This document shows positions 16,161-24,088 of a stretch of DNA of 24,885 nucleotides, piece by piece (within the stretch, counting starts at the first letter, position 1; each line of letters starts with the position of its first letter). Source of the stretch: Paulinella micropora (Eukaryota; Cercozoa; Imbricatea; Euglyphida; Paulinellidae); NCBI GenBank assembly GCA_019918135.1, contig WBZZ01004651.1, positions 215,001 to 239,885 of the forward strand, in the 5' to 3' direction. The notes below the pieces were generated by a model that was not told where the DNA came from, ran no database searches, and saw nothing but the letters and a program-made list of their open reading frames with translations. Made by a program: the position numbers and the translations under genes.

Positions 16161-17880
16161 TTAGAACGTAGGTAACGGTGGAACGTCGTCGTCGCCGCCG
16201 CCAATGGGCGGTGCGAGCGCCTTGACCTTCGTGCCCGCGTCGGTGTACGCAAACTTGTTCTTGAACGGTGCAGCTGGTAGCTGGTTCTGCTGCTCAAACC
16301 GTTGTTGTGCCAACTTCTCTGCCTCTCGGGTTTGGTCGTCCAACCGCTTGAGTATCTCCTTGTCCCGCTGGGCCATGGTCTTCCCATCCTTTTTCAGGCG
16401 CTGTCTCGCGCGGTCGCCGTAAAAGAGCATTCGTTGCATCACTTCTCGCTCTTGGCGCGACATCCCCTTGAGCGAAGTCGGCAGCCAGCTCGGCGCGCGG
16501 TACGCCAGCTGTTTCAGTCTCTCTTGTTTCTGGATGTCTGAGCTGGGGCCGGTGGAGACTGAATTGGTGCCACCGGTGGCGAAGCCGAGGCCGCTGGAAA
16601 CTGAGCTGGGGCAGGTGCTAATGAAACTGAGCTCGAACTGTTTGATGAGCTGGAGCTTGTCAGGGGATTGAATCCACTCCTGGATGAAGAGCTTGATGAA
16701 GAACTGGTGCCTGATGAAAAACCGGACTTGCTTTCGGGTCTTGCTGGGGAGTCGTCGTCTTGACGCAAATCTGGTAGATGCGCTCGGACGTCGAAACCTG
16801 GATGAATGAGGCAGGCATGGGGATGACCAATCTCATAGTGGCTCCTAGTCTCCGTAGGCGGGAGTGTCGAACAGTACACATCGGGTGCGTCTGTCAACAA
16901 AACTTCATGTTTGAGGTCCAAGGTGCTCATTTTTAATGCCGTATAGAACATACCAAGAACAATTTCCATTCGCTTCGTTTTGAGGTTAGTCCATCTCCCA
17001 TAAGGAGTATGGTCGTCTCCCAAATGAGCGACTAGTCGATGGTCGGGTACCGTCTTCCACTCGTGGAAATGTCGTTGTTCGTTCTCTGATGACTCTTTGC
17101 GGATTACCGGAACTCCGTAGGGGTAGCCACGGAGGCGTTTATCGCGAGAGTATGGGTTGATAAGGTCCATCGAGCATGGGATAGTATCACAAGGATGCTG
17201 AACCACGTGAATCTCATGACTAAATCGACGTCCTGTTTCACTTCCAACGACCATGAAGAAATACTGCGCAAGATGCCACGGGACATGGTTGTAGCGTACC
17301 CAGTAGAACTTGCATGCAAACGACTCCATGACGTCTTCTTGGGAGGAAACTGGATTCCATTTGGTGGCCTTCTGAAGGTATTCGCGAAGGTCGGAGTCAC
17401 TCATCTCTGCATCTCCCGCTGTCCGTTCGATGTCCGATGCTTGTCCACTGTAAACGCCGCCCATGAAGAACTGTTGTAGGAATGGTGCATCCTGCTTATC
17501 CGTATAGTAGACGGTAATACAACAGTCATCAAAGAAGCTGTGCGGTAGGTCCACGATGCATTCGTAAAACCGTTCCTTGACCATGCGTTTTTCTGTCCAC
17601 TGGTTCCCCGTGTCGTAGTGACGGTCCATCGAGAGAATCTTGAACCAAATTGGGTCATTACATGGGAGACGGTGGAAATAGTGTTGCAGAGCGAAACAGC
17701 GTTCGCGTGTTGGAAGTTAAAAAACATGGCGTATGTAGGTATCTTCCGCACCGGGCGATGGCCCGAAACGCATATGTCGAGAGGAGGGCTCTTGCATGCT
17801 GCACCATGATCCTCTTCCTGATACGAAGGGCCGCCCCATGTCCGGTCGTAGGGAAACAAAATTTTGCGTACATTGTTCAA
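16161..17880 (-). pseudogene. Unknown large serine-rich protein, disrupted by two frame changes
   Basis: Three overlapping minus-strand frames read as one protein of about 550 residues. The N-terminal part (from 17880) runs to about 17,710, the central part (about 17,700 to 16,545) has the longest intact frame, and the C-terminal part ends at 16161. Protein-like sequence continues just beyond each break (CFALQHYFHRLP after the first, SDIQKQERLKQLAYRAP at the second), so the breaks look like single-base indels. The central part is rich in aromatic and histidine residues (FYWVRYNHVPWHLAQYFF). It is followed by a 100-residue Ser/Pro/Ala linker and a basic helical tail with MSRQEREVMQRM. Linker plus helical tail suggests a structural or scaffold protein, but no family is recognised. 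Confidence 0.55.
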
Positions 17881-18142
17881 ATGTCAGTATTATTCGTAAA
17901 AACATTATTTTAATGCTAAAAAATCATTTTTACTGCAAAAGTCTGCAAAAAAAACTTTAATACCTATTGCGTCTGACTCTCAGCCCGACGTACCGACACT
18001 ACAGTCAAACAGCTAGTCATACGCGCTAATTCATTGTATACGATATTTTACAAACGCTTTCCTGCAGCTAAAACATATAATAAACAAACATAAACAAACC
18101 CTGCATCAATGAAAAATTATTTTCCTGATTTATCTCACCTCT

Positions 18143-18162
18143 GGTGGCACTTGGGCGCCACC
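18143..18162. repeat. Stem-loop repeat GGTGGC...GCCACC, copy 1
   Basis: GGTGGC at 18143-18148 pairs with GCCACC at 18157-18162 across an 8-nt loop beginning ACTT. It is followed by CCGTGCCACC, which is partly shared with copy 3. Confidence 0.7.
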
Positions 18163-18340
18163 ACACCGTGCCACCCAGCGCAAACACGTACTGCTGGCAT
18201 CCCATCAGCAATATTAATAGTCGCAAAATCGTGGACTGCTACATGTCATGCATAGATTTTATGTATAGATAAATGGAATAAAAAAGAAAAAACTTAAAGA
18301 CGATTATGAAGATTGCTTTGGCGGGAAAATCCACGCCTGC

Positions 18341-18359
18341 GGTGGCACTTAGCGCCACC
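18341..18359. repeat. Stem-loop repeat GGTGGC...GCCACC, copy 2
   Basis: GGTGGC and GCCACC with a 7-nt loop ACTTAGC. It is preceded by CCACGCCTGC, similar to CCCGCCTCC before copy 3. Confidence 0.7.
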
Positions 18360-18496
18360 TCTTGCTCTGCACCCGCAAAACAGTATTATTTCATGTCCCG
18401 ATCCCGCATATCACCGAAGTACTGATTCCCCGCTAGAAATACAGCAGTGAATGGAACAAAACAACACTAAACTTGAAACAAAAAATCCTTGATGAA

Positions 18497-18513
18497 TGCG
18501 CGCTGAGCGCGCA
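18497..18513. repeat. 17-bp perfect palindrome
   Basis: TGCGCGCTGAGCGCGCA reads as an 8-bp inverted repeat around a single central G. It is GC-rich inside AT-rich DNA. Short palindromes of this kind can be recombinase or protein-binding sites. Confidence 0.75.
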
Positions 18514-18680
18514 CCGGCGCGACCGATCGCCTGCCACCTGCGTACCACCCCGCACCACGCACCTACCTATAACCGTGACAAGGCAAATGCTTGCGCAAAC
18601 AGCAAAAAAACCGCATGGTGATGAAGCAAAGGCGGAAAAAAATATTGCAAAAAAGAAAATGATTATGCATTCCCGCCTCC

Positions 18681-18699
18681 GGTGGCACTACGAGCCACC
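18681..18699. repeat. Stem-loop repeat GGTGGC...GCCACC, copy 3
   Basis: GGTGGC and GCCACC with a 7-nt loop ACTACGA. All three copies share GGTGGCACT and GCCACC, in the same loop orientation. Confidence 0.7.
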
Positions 18700-18804
18700 G
18701 AAGCGTGCCAGCCACCATCGCACTGTCGACCGTGAAGGCGCCCAAGTCAATCTAAATCAGCCAAACAATTTTGCTGCGGCAAATACGAATTCTATGCAAG
18801 TAAT

Positions 18805-19350
18805 TCACCAGACAAGTGCTTCGTCCTCGCTGCTGCTGTCGGGAAAGCCGCCAGGGGGCTCGCACAGCTCACAGCCTACGTAATCTTCGCTGCCTGGAGG
18901 AGGGTTGTTGCTGTTGGGATGGTTGCAATGTTTGCAGAGCCAGATCTTGCCTCCTTCGGAATTTGCGTCCCCCTCGTCCCAGTCGCTGTCCTTTTGATCT
19001 TCCTCATGATCTGACTCCTGGTAATTCACCGGCCGAGCCACCCTCCTCTGTCGCTTTGCTGCTCCGCCCCGCCCAGCGGGACGTGAGCCTCGCACTGCCG
19101 CTCCGGAGGAAGGGCCACCACGCGCTGCGTTGCCCGGCTGCTTCCTTTTCCGGCCTGCTTTTTTATTTGCTTTCTTTTTGCTGCTTTTGCCTGCGCCACC
19201 TTCGGTATTGCCGCCGTCGCCGTCGCCGTCGCCGTCGCGTCCCTTGTGGCTCGCCATAGCGTCCTCCAGTCTCTGCTGAAGGTCGGCCACCTTACCCTGC
19301 GTCGACAGCCCTAACCCTTTCAGCAAAGCGATACATTCGGGCTTGAGCAT
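18805..19350 (-). CDS. SAP-domain protein with C-terminal zinc ribbon
   Basis: The 181-residue frame opens with a SAP-type DNA-binding helix pair (ECIALLKGLGLSTQGKVADL, residues 5-24, then QQRLEDAM). A low-complexity Gly-Asp stretch and a Lys/Arg-rich region (KKKANKKAGRKRKQ) follow, then acidic residues. Residues about 139-165 hold W-L-C-K-H-C, then N, then C-E-L-C, a RanBP2-like zinc finger with an enlarged loop. SAP domains bind AT-rich DNA; the zinc finger could bind RNA or ubiquitin. The frame overlaps the end of the upstream gene by 59 bp in another phase. The SAP part may therefore originally have been the C-terminal domain of that upstream protein, with a frameshift between. The start at 19350 is a normal ATG. 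The specific role is unknown. Confidence 0.55.
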   Translation of the reverse strand: MLKPECIALLKGLGLSTQGKVADLQQRLEDAMASHKGRDGDGDGDGGNTEGGAGKSSKKKANKKAGRKRKQPGNAARGGPSSGAAVRGSRPAGRGGAAKRQRRVARPVNYQESDHEEDQKDSDWDEGDANSEGGKIWLCKHCNHPNSNNPPPGSEDYVGCELCEPPGGFPDSSSEDEALVW

Positions 19351-20221
19351 TTGGGTGAACCTTCCCTTTGCCTTTGCTCTTTGCTCTCCCGCTGGCAGCA
19401 GACACCGAGTTGAAGTAGCTCTGCTTTTCCTCGTAGCTCATGCCATCGGTCGCTCCGGACTTCACGTGTATCGCCAAGGCTGGCTCCCCCAAGCTCTGAT
19501 GCTTGGACTTGCACCGCTCGTCCTTTTTGTGCGCAGGTACGGGGTACTTCAAGCTCTGGGTGCACTTCTCGCACCGCTTGCCCTCCTTAGCATCCTTGTC
19601 TTGGCGTAAATCCAACACAATGCGGTCACGGAACTCAACATCGCTGTGAACCGCCCCGTAGGCCACACCAGGCGTAAAAATTTTACCCTCATCTGTTGGC
19701 CGGTAGTAAACAAATGAGCGCACCTGAAACATCCACGTCGCAACCTTCCGGGGATTCTCCTTGTTCTTGCTGATCCACGCTTCGATCACGTCCCTGTCGT
19801 GACCGTTTTACCGATGGTTCTCAAACCCTGCTTTTGCAGCTGCAAGAAGCCAATCCTCAACAATATCGAAACCACGGCCCTGCTCAAGCTGACTCGTGAG
19901 AAATACCTTAGTGTGTATGCCTTTGTCCGCGTCGCACAGGTTCCAGGCAGGCCCGCCGCACAGCATATCTGAGCGCATCTCAATTTTGTACTTCTGCCAG
20001 AACCTACAGCCAGACTGAATTCAATCAGCTGGTGCGTGACATACTAAATACTTGGATTCCGCCATGATGCACTCTCTGTTATGGAAATCGCCCCCGCCAT
20101 CGCCTGTGCGGATGCCAGGGCCCGGAAGAGATGACATCTCTCCGCTGCCTCCTTCCTCCTCAGTTCGCATGTGGTAATCCCATATATACCGAGTCGTGGC
20201 GCCGGAATGCTCACATCTCAT
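19292..20221 (-). pseudogene. Unknown protein with two in-frame stops (possible intron)
   Basis: One minus-strand frame is protein-like from an ATG at 20221 to the stop at 19292, interrupted by TGA at 20021-20023 and TAA at 19808-19810. The middle piece (LCGGPAWNLCDADKG, then GRGFDIVEDWLLAAAKAGF) and the last piece (WISKNKENPRKVATWMFQVR, then C-E-K-C) read as one protein. The TGA lies inside a possible 51-nt intron (20044 down to 19994) with donor GTATGT, a CTGAT branch-like motif and acceptor CAG, in phase 0 with length divisible by three. No comparable intron explains the TAA. C-E-K-C at about residues 72-75 of the last piece, with later Cys/His, may be zinc-binding. Function not recognised. 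Decay is the simplest explanation, splicing the alternative. Confidence 0.45.
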
Positions 20222-20363
20222 AATATTATGGATTTATTCATACTGCAGCACCCCGTCCGTCCGCCGTGTGACGCGAGTGAACAACAAATCATTCATCTTC
20301 ACGCCTGTTTCGGAGTACCAAGATATGTAGTCCTGATAGACTACCCAAGCGCCAAGCCCAGGT

Positions 20364-21356
20364 TCAAGCAGATCGATTTGTCGCGTGATGTGGCTGCACA
20401 TGCAAAAAAGTCTCACAAACAAGCCGAATGGAAGCTGGGAGTGACCTTCGCTGCACCTTGTACTGCGCGTCGTGTCTCTCGCACTTTTTGATTTTTTCCT
20501 TGAGGTTTTTGATCTTTTCCAAGTTCCGCTTCTCCTCTGTCAAAGCTTCCTCTTGCAATAGCTCGGCCTTCCATTTGTCCCAGTTGTCGTGCCACTTGCA
20601 ATGGACTGTTTTGGTAATGCAACGAAACAGAACATCCTCCTCCTTCAGTATCTTACCAACAGTCTTGCGATTGCGAGGGACATAGTTGTGGTGGCATACA
20701 TCGGTGCTTCCTGGCCTGACGCAGCCTCCCTTACAAAGATATGCAGCTGAGTTTTGCTCATTCCACTTTCCACCCCGCATAATGTGCGCCAAGCGCTCGA
20801 AGCCCCCTGACTCCTCCACCATTTGCGCGTAGATTTGAGGGTGGGCTGTGGTTCTGAACCAATTAAAAAAGGAGTCCAATGATCCAAACCAAAATGCAGC
20901 GTTAGACCCTGACTTCCCAGCCAAGTTCTCTTTCACAACAGAAGCAGTGATCCGCTTCTCCATCGGTGTGATCTTTTCTCGCTCGGCGTTCGCCATCACT
21001 TGCTGTGAAAAGATGTCAGGCTTCTTCAGTTTTACCCCTTCCTGCAGATTGGCGTCAGCATCTCGAACAGCTTTTGCTGCTTTGCGCGCATACCGATCGC
21101 TGATCGAAGTAAAGATTTCTTGAAATTGTTTTGAGGTCATCTTCCCTCGAAGCTTCCCAACAAAAGCCTGCTTGTGAGCTGATCGATAGGGAAAACTCTG
21201 CACAATTTCGTTGACAGCCTTGGCAGCTGCAGCTTCCGCTTGCCCTTGCTGTACTAGCGCTGATACTTGGGGGAACTGCTCCTTGCCTTTCTTAGATAAA
21301 AGTAAGCACATCAGTTGGTCATCCGTCATCCCATCGAGACTCTTACTTGAGCGCAT
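20364..21356 (-). CDS. Unknown 330-residue protein with Cys/His cluster
   Basis: Not recognised. The N-terminal third is helical and charged (MTDDQLMCLLLSKKGKEQ). The middle has SNAAFWFGSLDSFFNWFRTT and GFERLAHIMRGGKW. A cluster then runs CKGGC, CHHNYVPRN, FRCITK, CKWHDNW, a plausible zinc-binding domain at residues about 208-260. A lysine/glutamate coiled coil follows (KRNLEKIKNLKEKIKK). Base composition is less GC-rich than the ATPase or clamp genes, and the spacing to its neighbours is looser. Together with 18805-20221 this may be a separate module from the core replication genes. The last 35 codons (after about 20465) look less protein-like, and a donor-like AAG/GTGCAG lies near 20459. 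The frame could be the 5' exon of a spliced gene running into 20221. Confidence 0.5.
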   Translation of the reverse strand: MRSSKSLDGMTDDQLMCLLLSKKGKEQFPQVSALVQQGQAEAAAAKAVNEIVQSFPYRSAHKQAFVGKLRGKMTSKQFQEIFTSISDRYARKAAKAVRDADANLQEGVKLKKPDIFSQQVMANAEREKITPMEKRITASVVKENLAGKSGSNAAFWFGSLDSFFNWFRTTAHPQIYAQMVEESGGFERLAHIMRGGKWNEQNSAAYLCKGGCVRPGSTDVCHHNYVPRNRKTVGKILKEEDVLFRCITKTVHCKWHDNWDKWKAELLQEEALTEEKRNLEKIKNLKEKIKKCERHDAQYKVQRRSLPASIRLVCETFLHVQPHHATNRSA

Positions 21357-21371
21357 CTTTTCCTGGTATTA

Positions 21372-21779
21372 CTATCTCCTTCTCCTTTCCAAAGTCTTAC
21401 GGTGCCGAACATCGACTAGCGTCTCATCAAGTCGCTTCCTGGAATGATGGCCGCTATGTGCACTAGATTCAGTATCTGATATGCCCCCGGAAGAGAATGC
21501 AGATCCACTCGATGGCCTCAACATATTGAACGAAGCAAGGGCTGACGGTGCGACTTCTGACACTCGAGAACTAGCTCGTTGTTCGACTAGCTCCACCTTT
21601 GCAGACAGCGGTATAGAGGTCCGACTCCTTGCTACAGCAGACTGTACTGCCGACTGGCTTATGGTTGATTGGGTGGCTAATCTGGCTAGGAACGACATGG
21701 CATGCCTCGGGGACAGCAACAACAAGCAGTTCATACTCACAATCACATTGTTCGTATAGCACCGAATAGAGCTTTCCAA
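21372..21779 (-). CDS. Possible serine-rich small protein
   Basis: The frame has 135 codons, is serine/arginine/alanine-rich, and ends in HHSRKRLDETLVDVRHRK then RRRR. It is in the same phase as the gene starting at 21356, separated by TAG-TAA (21369-21374). A strong-looking donor GTAAGA lies near 21400, but no acceptor restores phase. It may be an upstream exon, a small basic protein or chance. No family recognised; codon use does not settle it. Confidence 0.3.
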   Translation of the reverse strand: MESSIRCYTNNVIVSMNCLLLLSPRHAMSFLARLATQSTISQSAVQSAVARSRTSIPLSAKVELVEQRASSRVSEVAPSALASFNMLRPSSGSAFSSGGISDTESSAHSGHHSRKRLDETLVDVRHRKTLERRRR

Positions 21780-21849
21780 AGGCTGAAGCCTCCAAGCTGA
21801 AAAGGGTCGATATTGGGATGCTGACTACAGCACAAGTGGGATGTAACAT

Positions 21850-22025
21850 AACAAGAGAAGAGGTGACGACCTGCGAGGGTGTGTCACTAGCGGCTCGCTC
21901 TGCACAAACGTGTCACAAGGGTGCTTTTTCAAAGCTCCTAAACTCACCGTACCGTACAGGGAATAGTGGCATTCGGCGGGTTTCTTTGGCATTTCTCCTT
22001 AAGTTTGAGAGCATTCCCGCTTCAA
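21850..22025. other. Spacer between the serine-rich frame and the ATPase gene
   Basis: About 175 bp at the 3' side of the ATPase gene. I see no gene or clear signal in it. Confidence 0.4.
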
Positions 22026-22958
22026 CTAGTTCAAGTGCTGTTCTGCGCGGCTCGGCAACCTCGGCGGGTCGGGCCCTCTGAGGATGACTTCGCCGTCCGG
22101 CAACGAAGCGGGCGCGAGCCGGGACTTGTAATTGAACTCAAGCCGGTCGATGTGCTCGTGGTAAACCATTGCGGCATGTCGCGTCCCCACGTTGCGCTCG
22201 TCCGTCGCTTGAGCAAAGTGAGCCAGGAACTCCTTTTTCGGGAAGAGCTGTCCGTAGTTTTCCCACAAGTTGTTGAGGGTGCGCTGCACTTTCGAGTTGA
22301 ACATGATGCAGTGTGACGTTTGCTCGCGCATAATGGGACTCACTGAGTTGCGGCCGGTAAGGTACTGCACCGCGATGAAGATCGTGATGTTATAATGGCG
22401 GTACGTGCCGAAAAAGTTCTGCATCCAGCGGTCGGTCGAGTCGATGATGCCGACCAGGTCGTCAAATACAATGAACGACGGCTCCAAACGTTTGTTTTCC
22501 AGGTAGCGCTTCTTGAGGTTTTCTACATAGTTCTGCAAGATGTCCATCCTAAAACCTTCGTAGATCTTGCAGTGCTGCTCGCTCGCAAAGTGGAAACTGA
22601 ACGAATTCTTGAACTTCGTGCGGACCATAATTAAGCCGTACTGGAAAGGGTCCTTTTTGCGCGCGCACAGGCTGTACAGGAGCCATTTCAGGAAGTGCGT
22701 TTTGCCGCGCTCTGATTTGCCGACGAGCACGAACAGCTGCCCCGCTCCATTTTCGCGCGGGTAAAAAACTTCGATGTTCCGCTTGAACTCGGTCGGCTGC
22801 AACTGCTCTGCCTGTTGTTGTTGCTTCTTCTTCTTGCCTTTCCTGCCCTTGTCTTTCTGCTTGTCGACATATTCAAGTATTTTCTCTTCGATCGTCTTCT
22901 CACCCAGCTGCTGCTCCGGCTCCTGTAGCCGGTCGACTGGGCCCTCGACAGTCTGCAT
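22026..22958 (-). CDS. A32-like DNA-packaging ATPase
   Basis: This 310-residue ATPase belongs to the FtsK/HerA-type packaging ATPases (poxvirus A32 family). These drive viral DNA into capsids and are a hallmark of nucleocytoplasmic and related double jelly-roll viruses. Walker A is GKSERGKT at residues 80-87 after a beta strand (LFVLVG). Walker B is SFIVFDDLVG at 161-170, with the usual double Asp. Strand TIFIAVQYL at 192-200 carries the Gln that senses nucleotide. MREQTSHCIMF at 210-220 fits the family's R-x-x after that strand. The first 60 residues are a charged, Lys/Gln-rich extension. The length is close to that of other family members and the frame is intact. It is divergent from the small basic protein at 23040. 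Confidence 0.85.
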   Translation of the reverse strand: MQTVEGPVDRLQEPEQQLGEKTIEEKILEYVDKQKDKGRKGKKKKQQQQAEQLQPTEFKRNIEVFYPRENGAGQLFVLVGKSERGKTHFLKWLLYSLCARKKDPFQYGLIMVRTKFKNSFSFHFASEQHCKIYEGFRMDILQNYVENLKKRYLENKRLEPSFIVFDDLVGIIDSTDRWMQNFFGTYRHYNITIFIAVQYLTGRNSVSPIMREQTSHCIMFNSKVQRTLNNLWENYGQLFPKKEFLAHFAQATDERNVGTRHAAMVYHEHIDRLEFNYKSRLAPASLPDGEVILRGPDPPRLPSRAEQHLN

Positions 22959-23039
22959 TTTTTTCCTTGGTAGAGATTGAAAGCAGAATAATATTTTTTT
23001 TTTAAATTTAGTGGCAGTGTTTTAACACCAGCCAGCACG
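22959..23039. promoter_or_regulatory. Divergent AT-rich promoter region
   Basis: The spacer between the ATPase and the first small basic gene is 81 bp. It contains a run of nine T followed by TTAAATTTAG (about 22992-23010), similar in AT character to the other two divergent spacers. A promoter role is inferred from position. Confidence 0.4.
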
Positions 23040-23297
23040 ATGCCCAAGCAACCCTGGAAAACAAAGCACGCCGGCGCCGCGTTCACTAACAAGGCGTCCA
23101 TGCCCTACAAAAAGAAGACAACTGGTTACGCGGGCGGTGGGTCGGCCGAGATGGCGGCCCGCACTCGCCACATCATGAAACATGTAAACCCGGACCTGTC
23201 GACCCCGCTAGATGCGATCCACGGCGATGACGCTCTCGGCCATGCATTCGCTGACATAAACAATAACCTTGGTAGACTCGGCGGGGCATCCAAGTGA
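23040..23297 (+). CDS. Small basic protein, paralogue A of three
   Basis: The 85-residue protein is highly basic at its start (MPKQPWKTKHAG). The core, residues about 21-59, has MPYKKKTTGYAGG, AEMAARTRHIMKHVNP then L-S-T-P-L-D-A-I. The same core recurs in the next two genes, so this is a tandem family. Basic N-terminus, small size and position next to the packaging ATPase suggest a virion or DNA-condensing protein; this is inference. It has its own ATG and stop, with a 53 bp gap to the next. Confidence 0.65.
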   Translation: MPKQPWKTKHAGAAFTNKASMPYKKKTTGYAGGGSAEMAARTRHIMKHVNPDLSTPLDAIHGDDALGHAFADINNNLGRLGGASK

Positions 23298-23350
23298 GAG
23301 GTTTTTTTATTCTAAAAATTTTATACGTGGAAACTCGTGATTTGTAAAAA

Positions 23351-24051
23351 ATGAAACGACGCGCCTTTACCACCAATGCCCGCCTGCCGTTCAAGAAATG
23401 CCGCACGGGCTTTGCGGGGGCGTGTCGGCCGAGATGGCGGCCCGCACCCATCGCATCATGAAATTTGTGAACCCACAACTCTCGGCCGCCCTTGACCTGA
23501 TCGACGCGCCCCGGGCGGTCAACGTACCGGTGCCAACAAGCGAGTCGAAACAAGTGGCGCGCTTGCTAGAGAAACTAACCAAAGCGCTCGGCTACGACGT
23601 CGCTCCGTACATAGTCAACAGAACTCCACCTTCGCAACCAAAACCTCTCAAGATTGTCAAGAACACCGCTGCCCTCAAACCTAAAAAACAAGAGGCTGGT
23701 ATCGATATGGCAGAGATCGTGGCACGCAGTGGTAAGCTGGCGACCACCGTGGGCCCCGTCATCACCAAACAGGAGGAGAAGGATCTCCACACGCTGATAG
23801 ACAGGTACAGACGAGACAGGGACAGCCACGGGCAGCTGTACCACGCCGCGAAGAGGCACGCGCTGAGCGAGGACAAGAAGGTGCCGGCCCCGTACGGCGA
23901 GCAGCTTAGGGCACAGTTGGCCGAGTACGAGGCCAGAATCCAAGAGCTCCGGTCAGCAGCCAAGGAGGCAAAGCCCGAAGAAGCCAAGCGGAAGCGCAAG
24001 CAGATAACACAGTACGAGAAACTAGTACAACAAATCACAAAGTCGCTATAA
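23351..24051 (+). pseudogene. Basic protein, paralogue B, with frameshift near the start
   Basis: The ATG at 23351 opens a frame that reads like paralogue A (ARLPFKKCRTGFAG). At the G-run 23416-23420 the homologous sequence moves to another frame (SAEMAARTHRIMKFVNPQL), which stays open to 24051. The shift is of one base in a homopolymer, so either a real indel or a sequencing error. Compared with A, the protein has about 150 extra residues: a Lys/Pro linker (residues about 60-100), then a charged helical region with RYRRDRDSHGQ, YEARIQELRSAAKEA and KRKRKQITQYEKLVQQI, likely coiled coil. The original length would be about 230 residues. The N-terminal motif is the family mark; the function is unknown. 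Confidence 0.6.
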
Positions 24052-24088
24052 AAAACTTTTTTTTTCTTGTCCTGGATTTTTAAAAAGA

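Larger units (their letters stand above)
17881..18804. other. AT-rich non-coding segment with palindromes
   Basis: About 920 bp without a supported gene, the longest such gap in the viral block. It is AT-rich with GC-rich islands, each being or containing a short palindrome (18143, 18341, 18497, 18681). By its structure it is a candidate replication origin, repeat region similar in spirit to baculovirus or nimavirus homologous regions, or recombinase target. None of these is shown. Confidence 0.5.

Noticed and set aside
19793..19812. 18-nt intron explaining the TAA at 19808
   Set aside because: The segment starts GTAAAA and ends CAG, but 18 nt is far below the 57-nt minimum seen in the host gene; probably coincidence.
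12599..20221. Alternative genetic code (TAA as glutamine)
   Set aside because: The clamp, recombinase and acidic-tailed protein frames all end naturally at TAA, and one interrupting stop is TGA, so no single reassignment fits.
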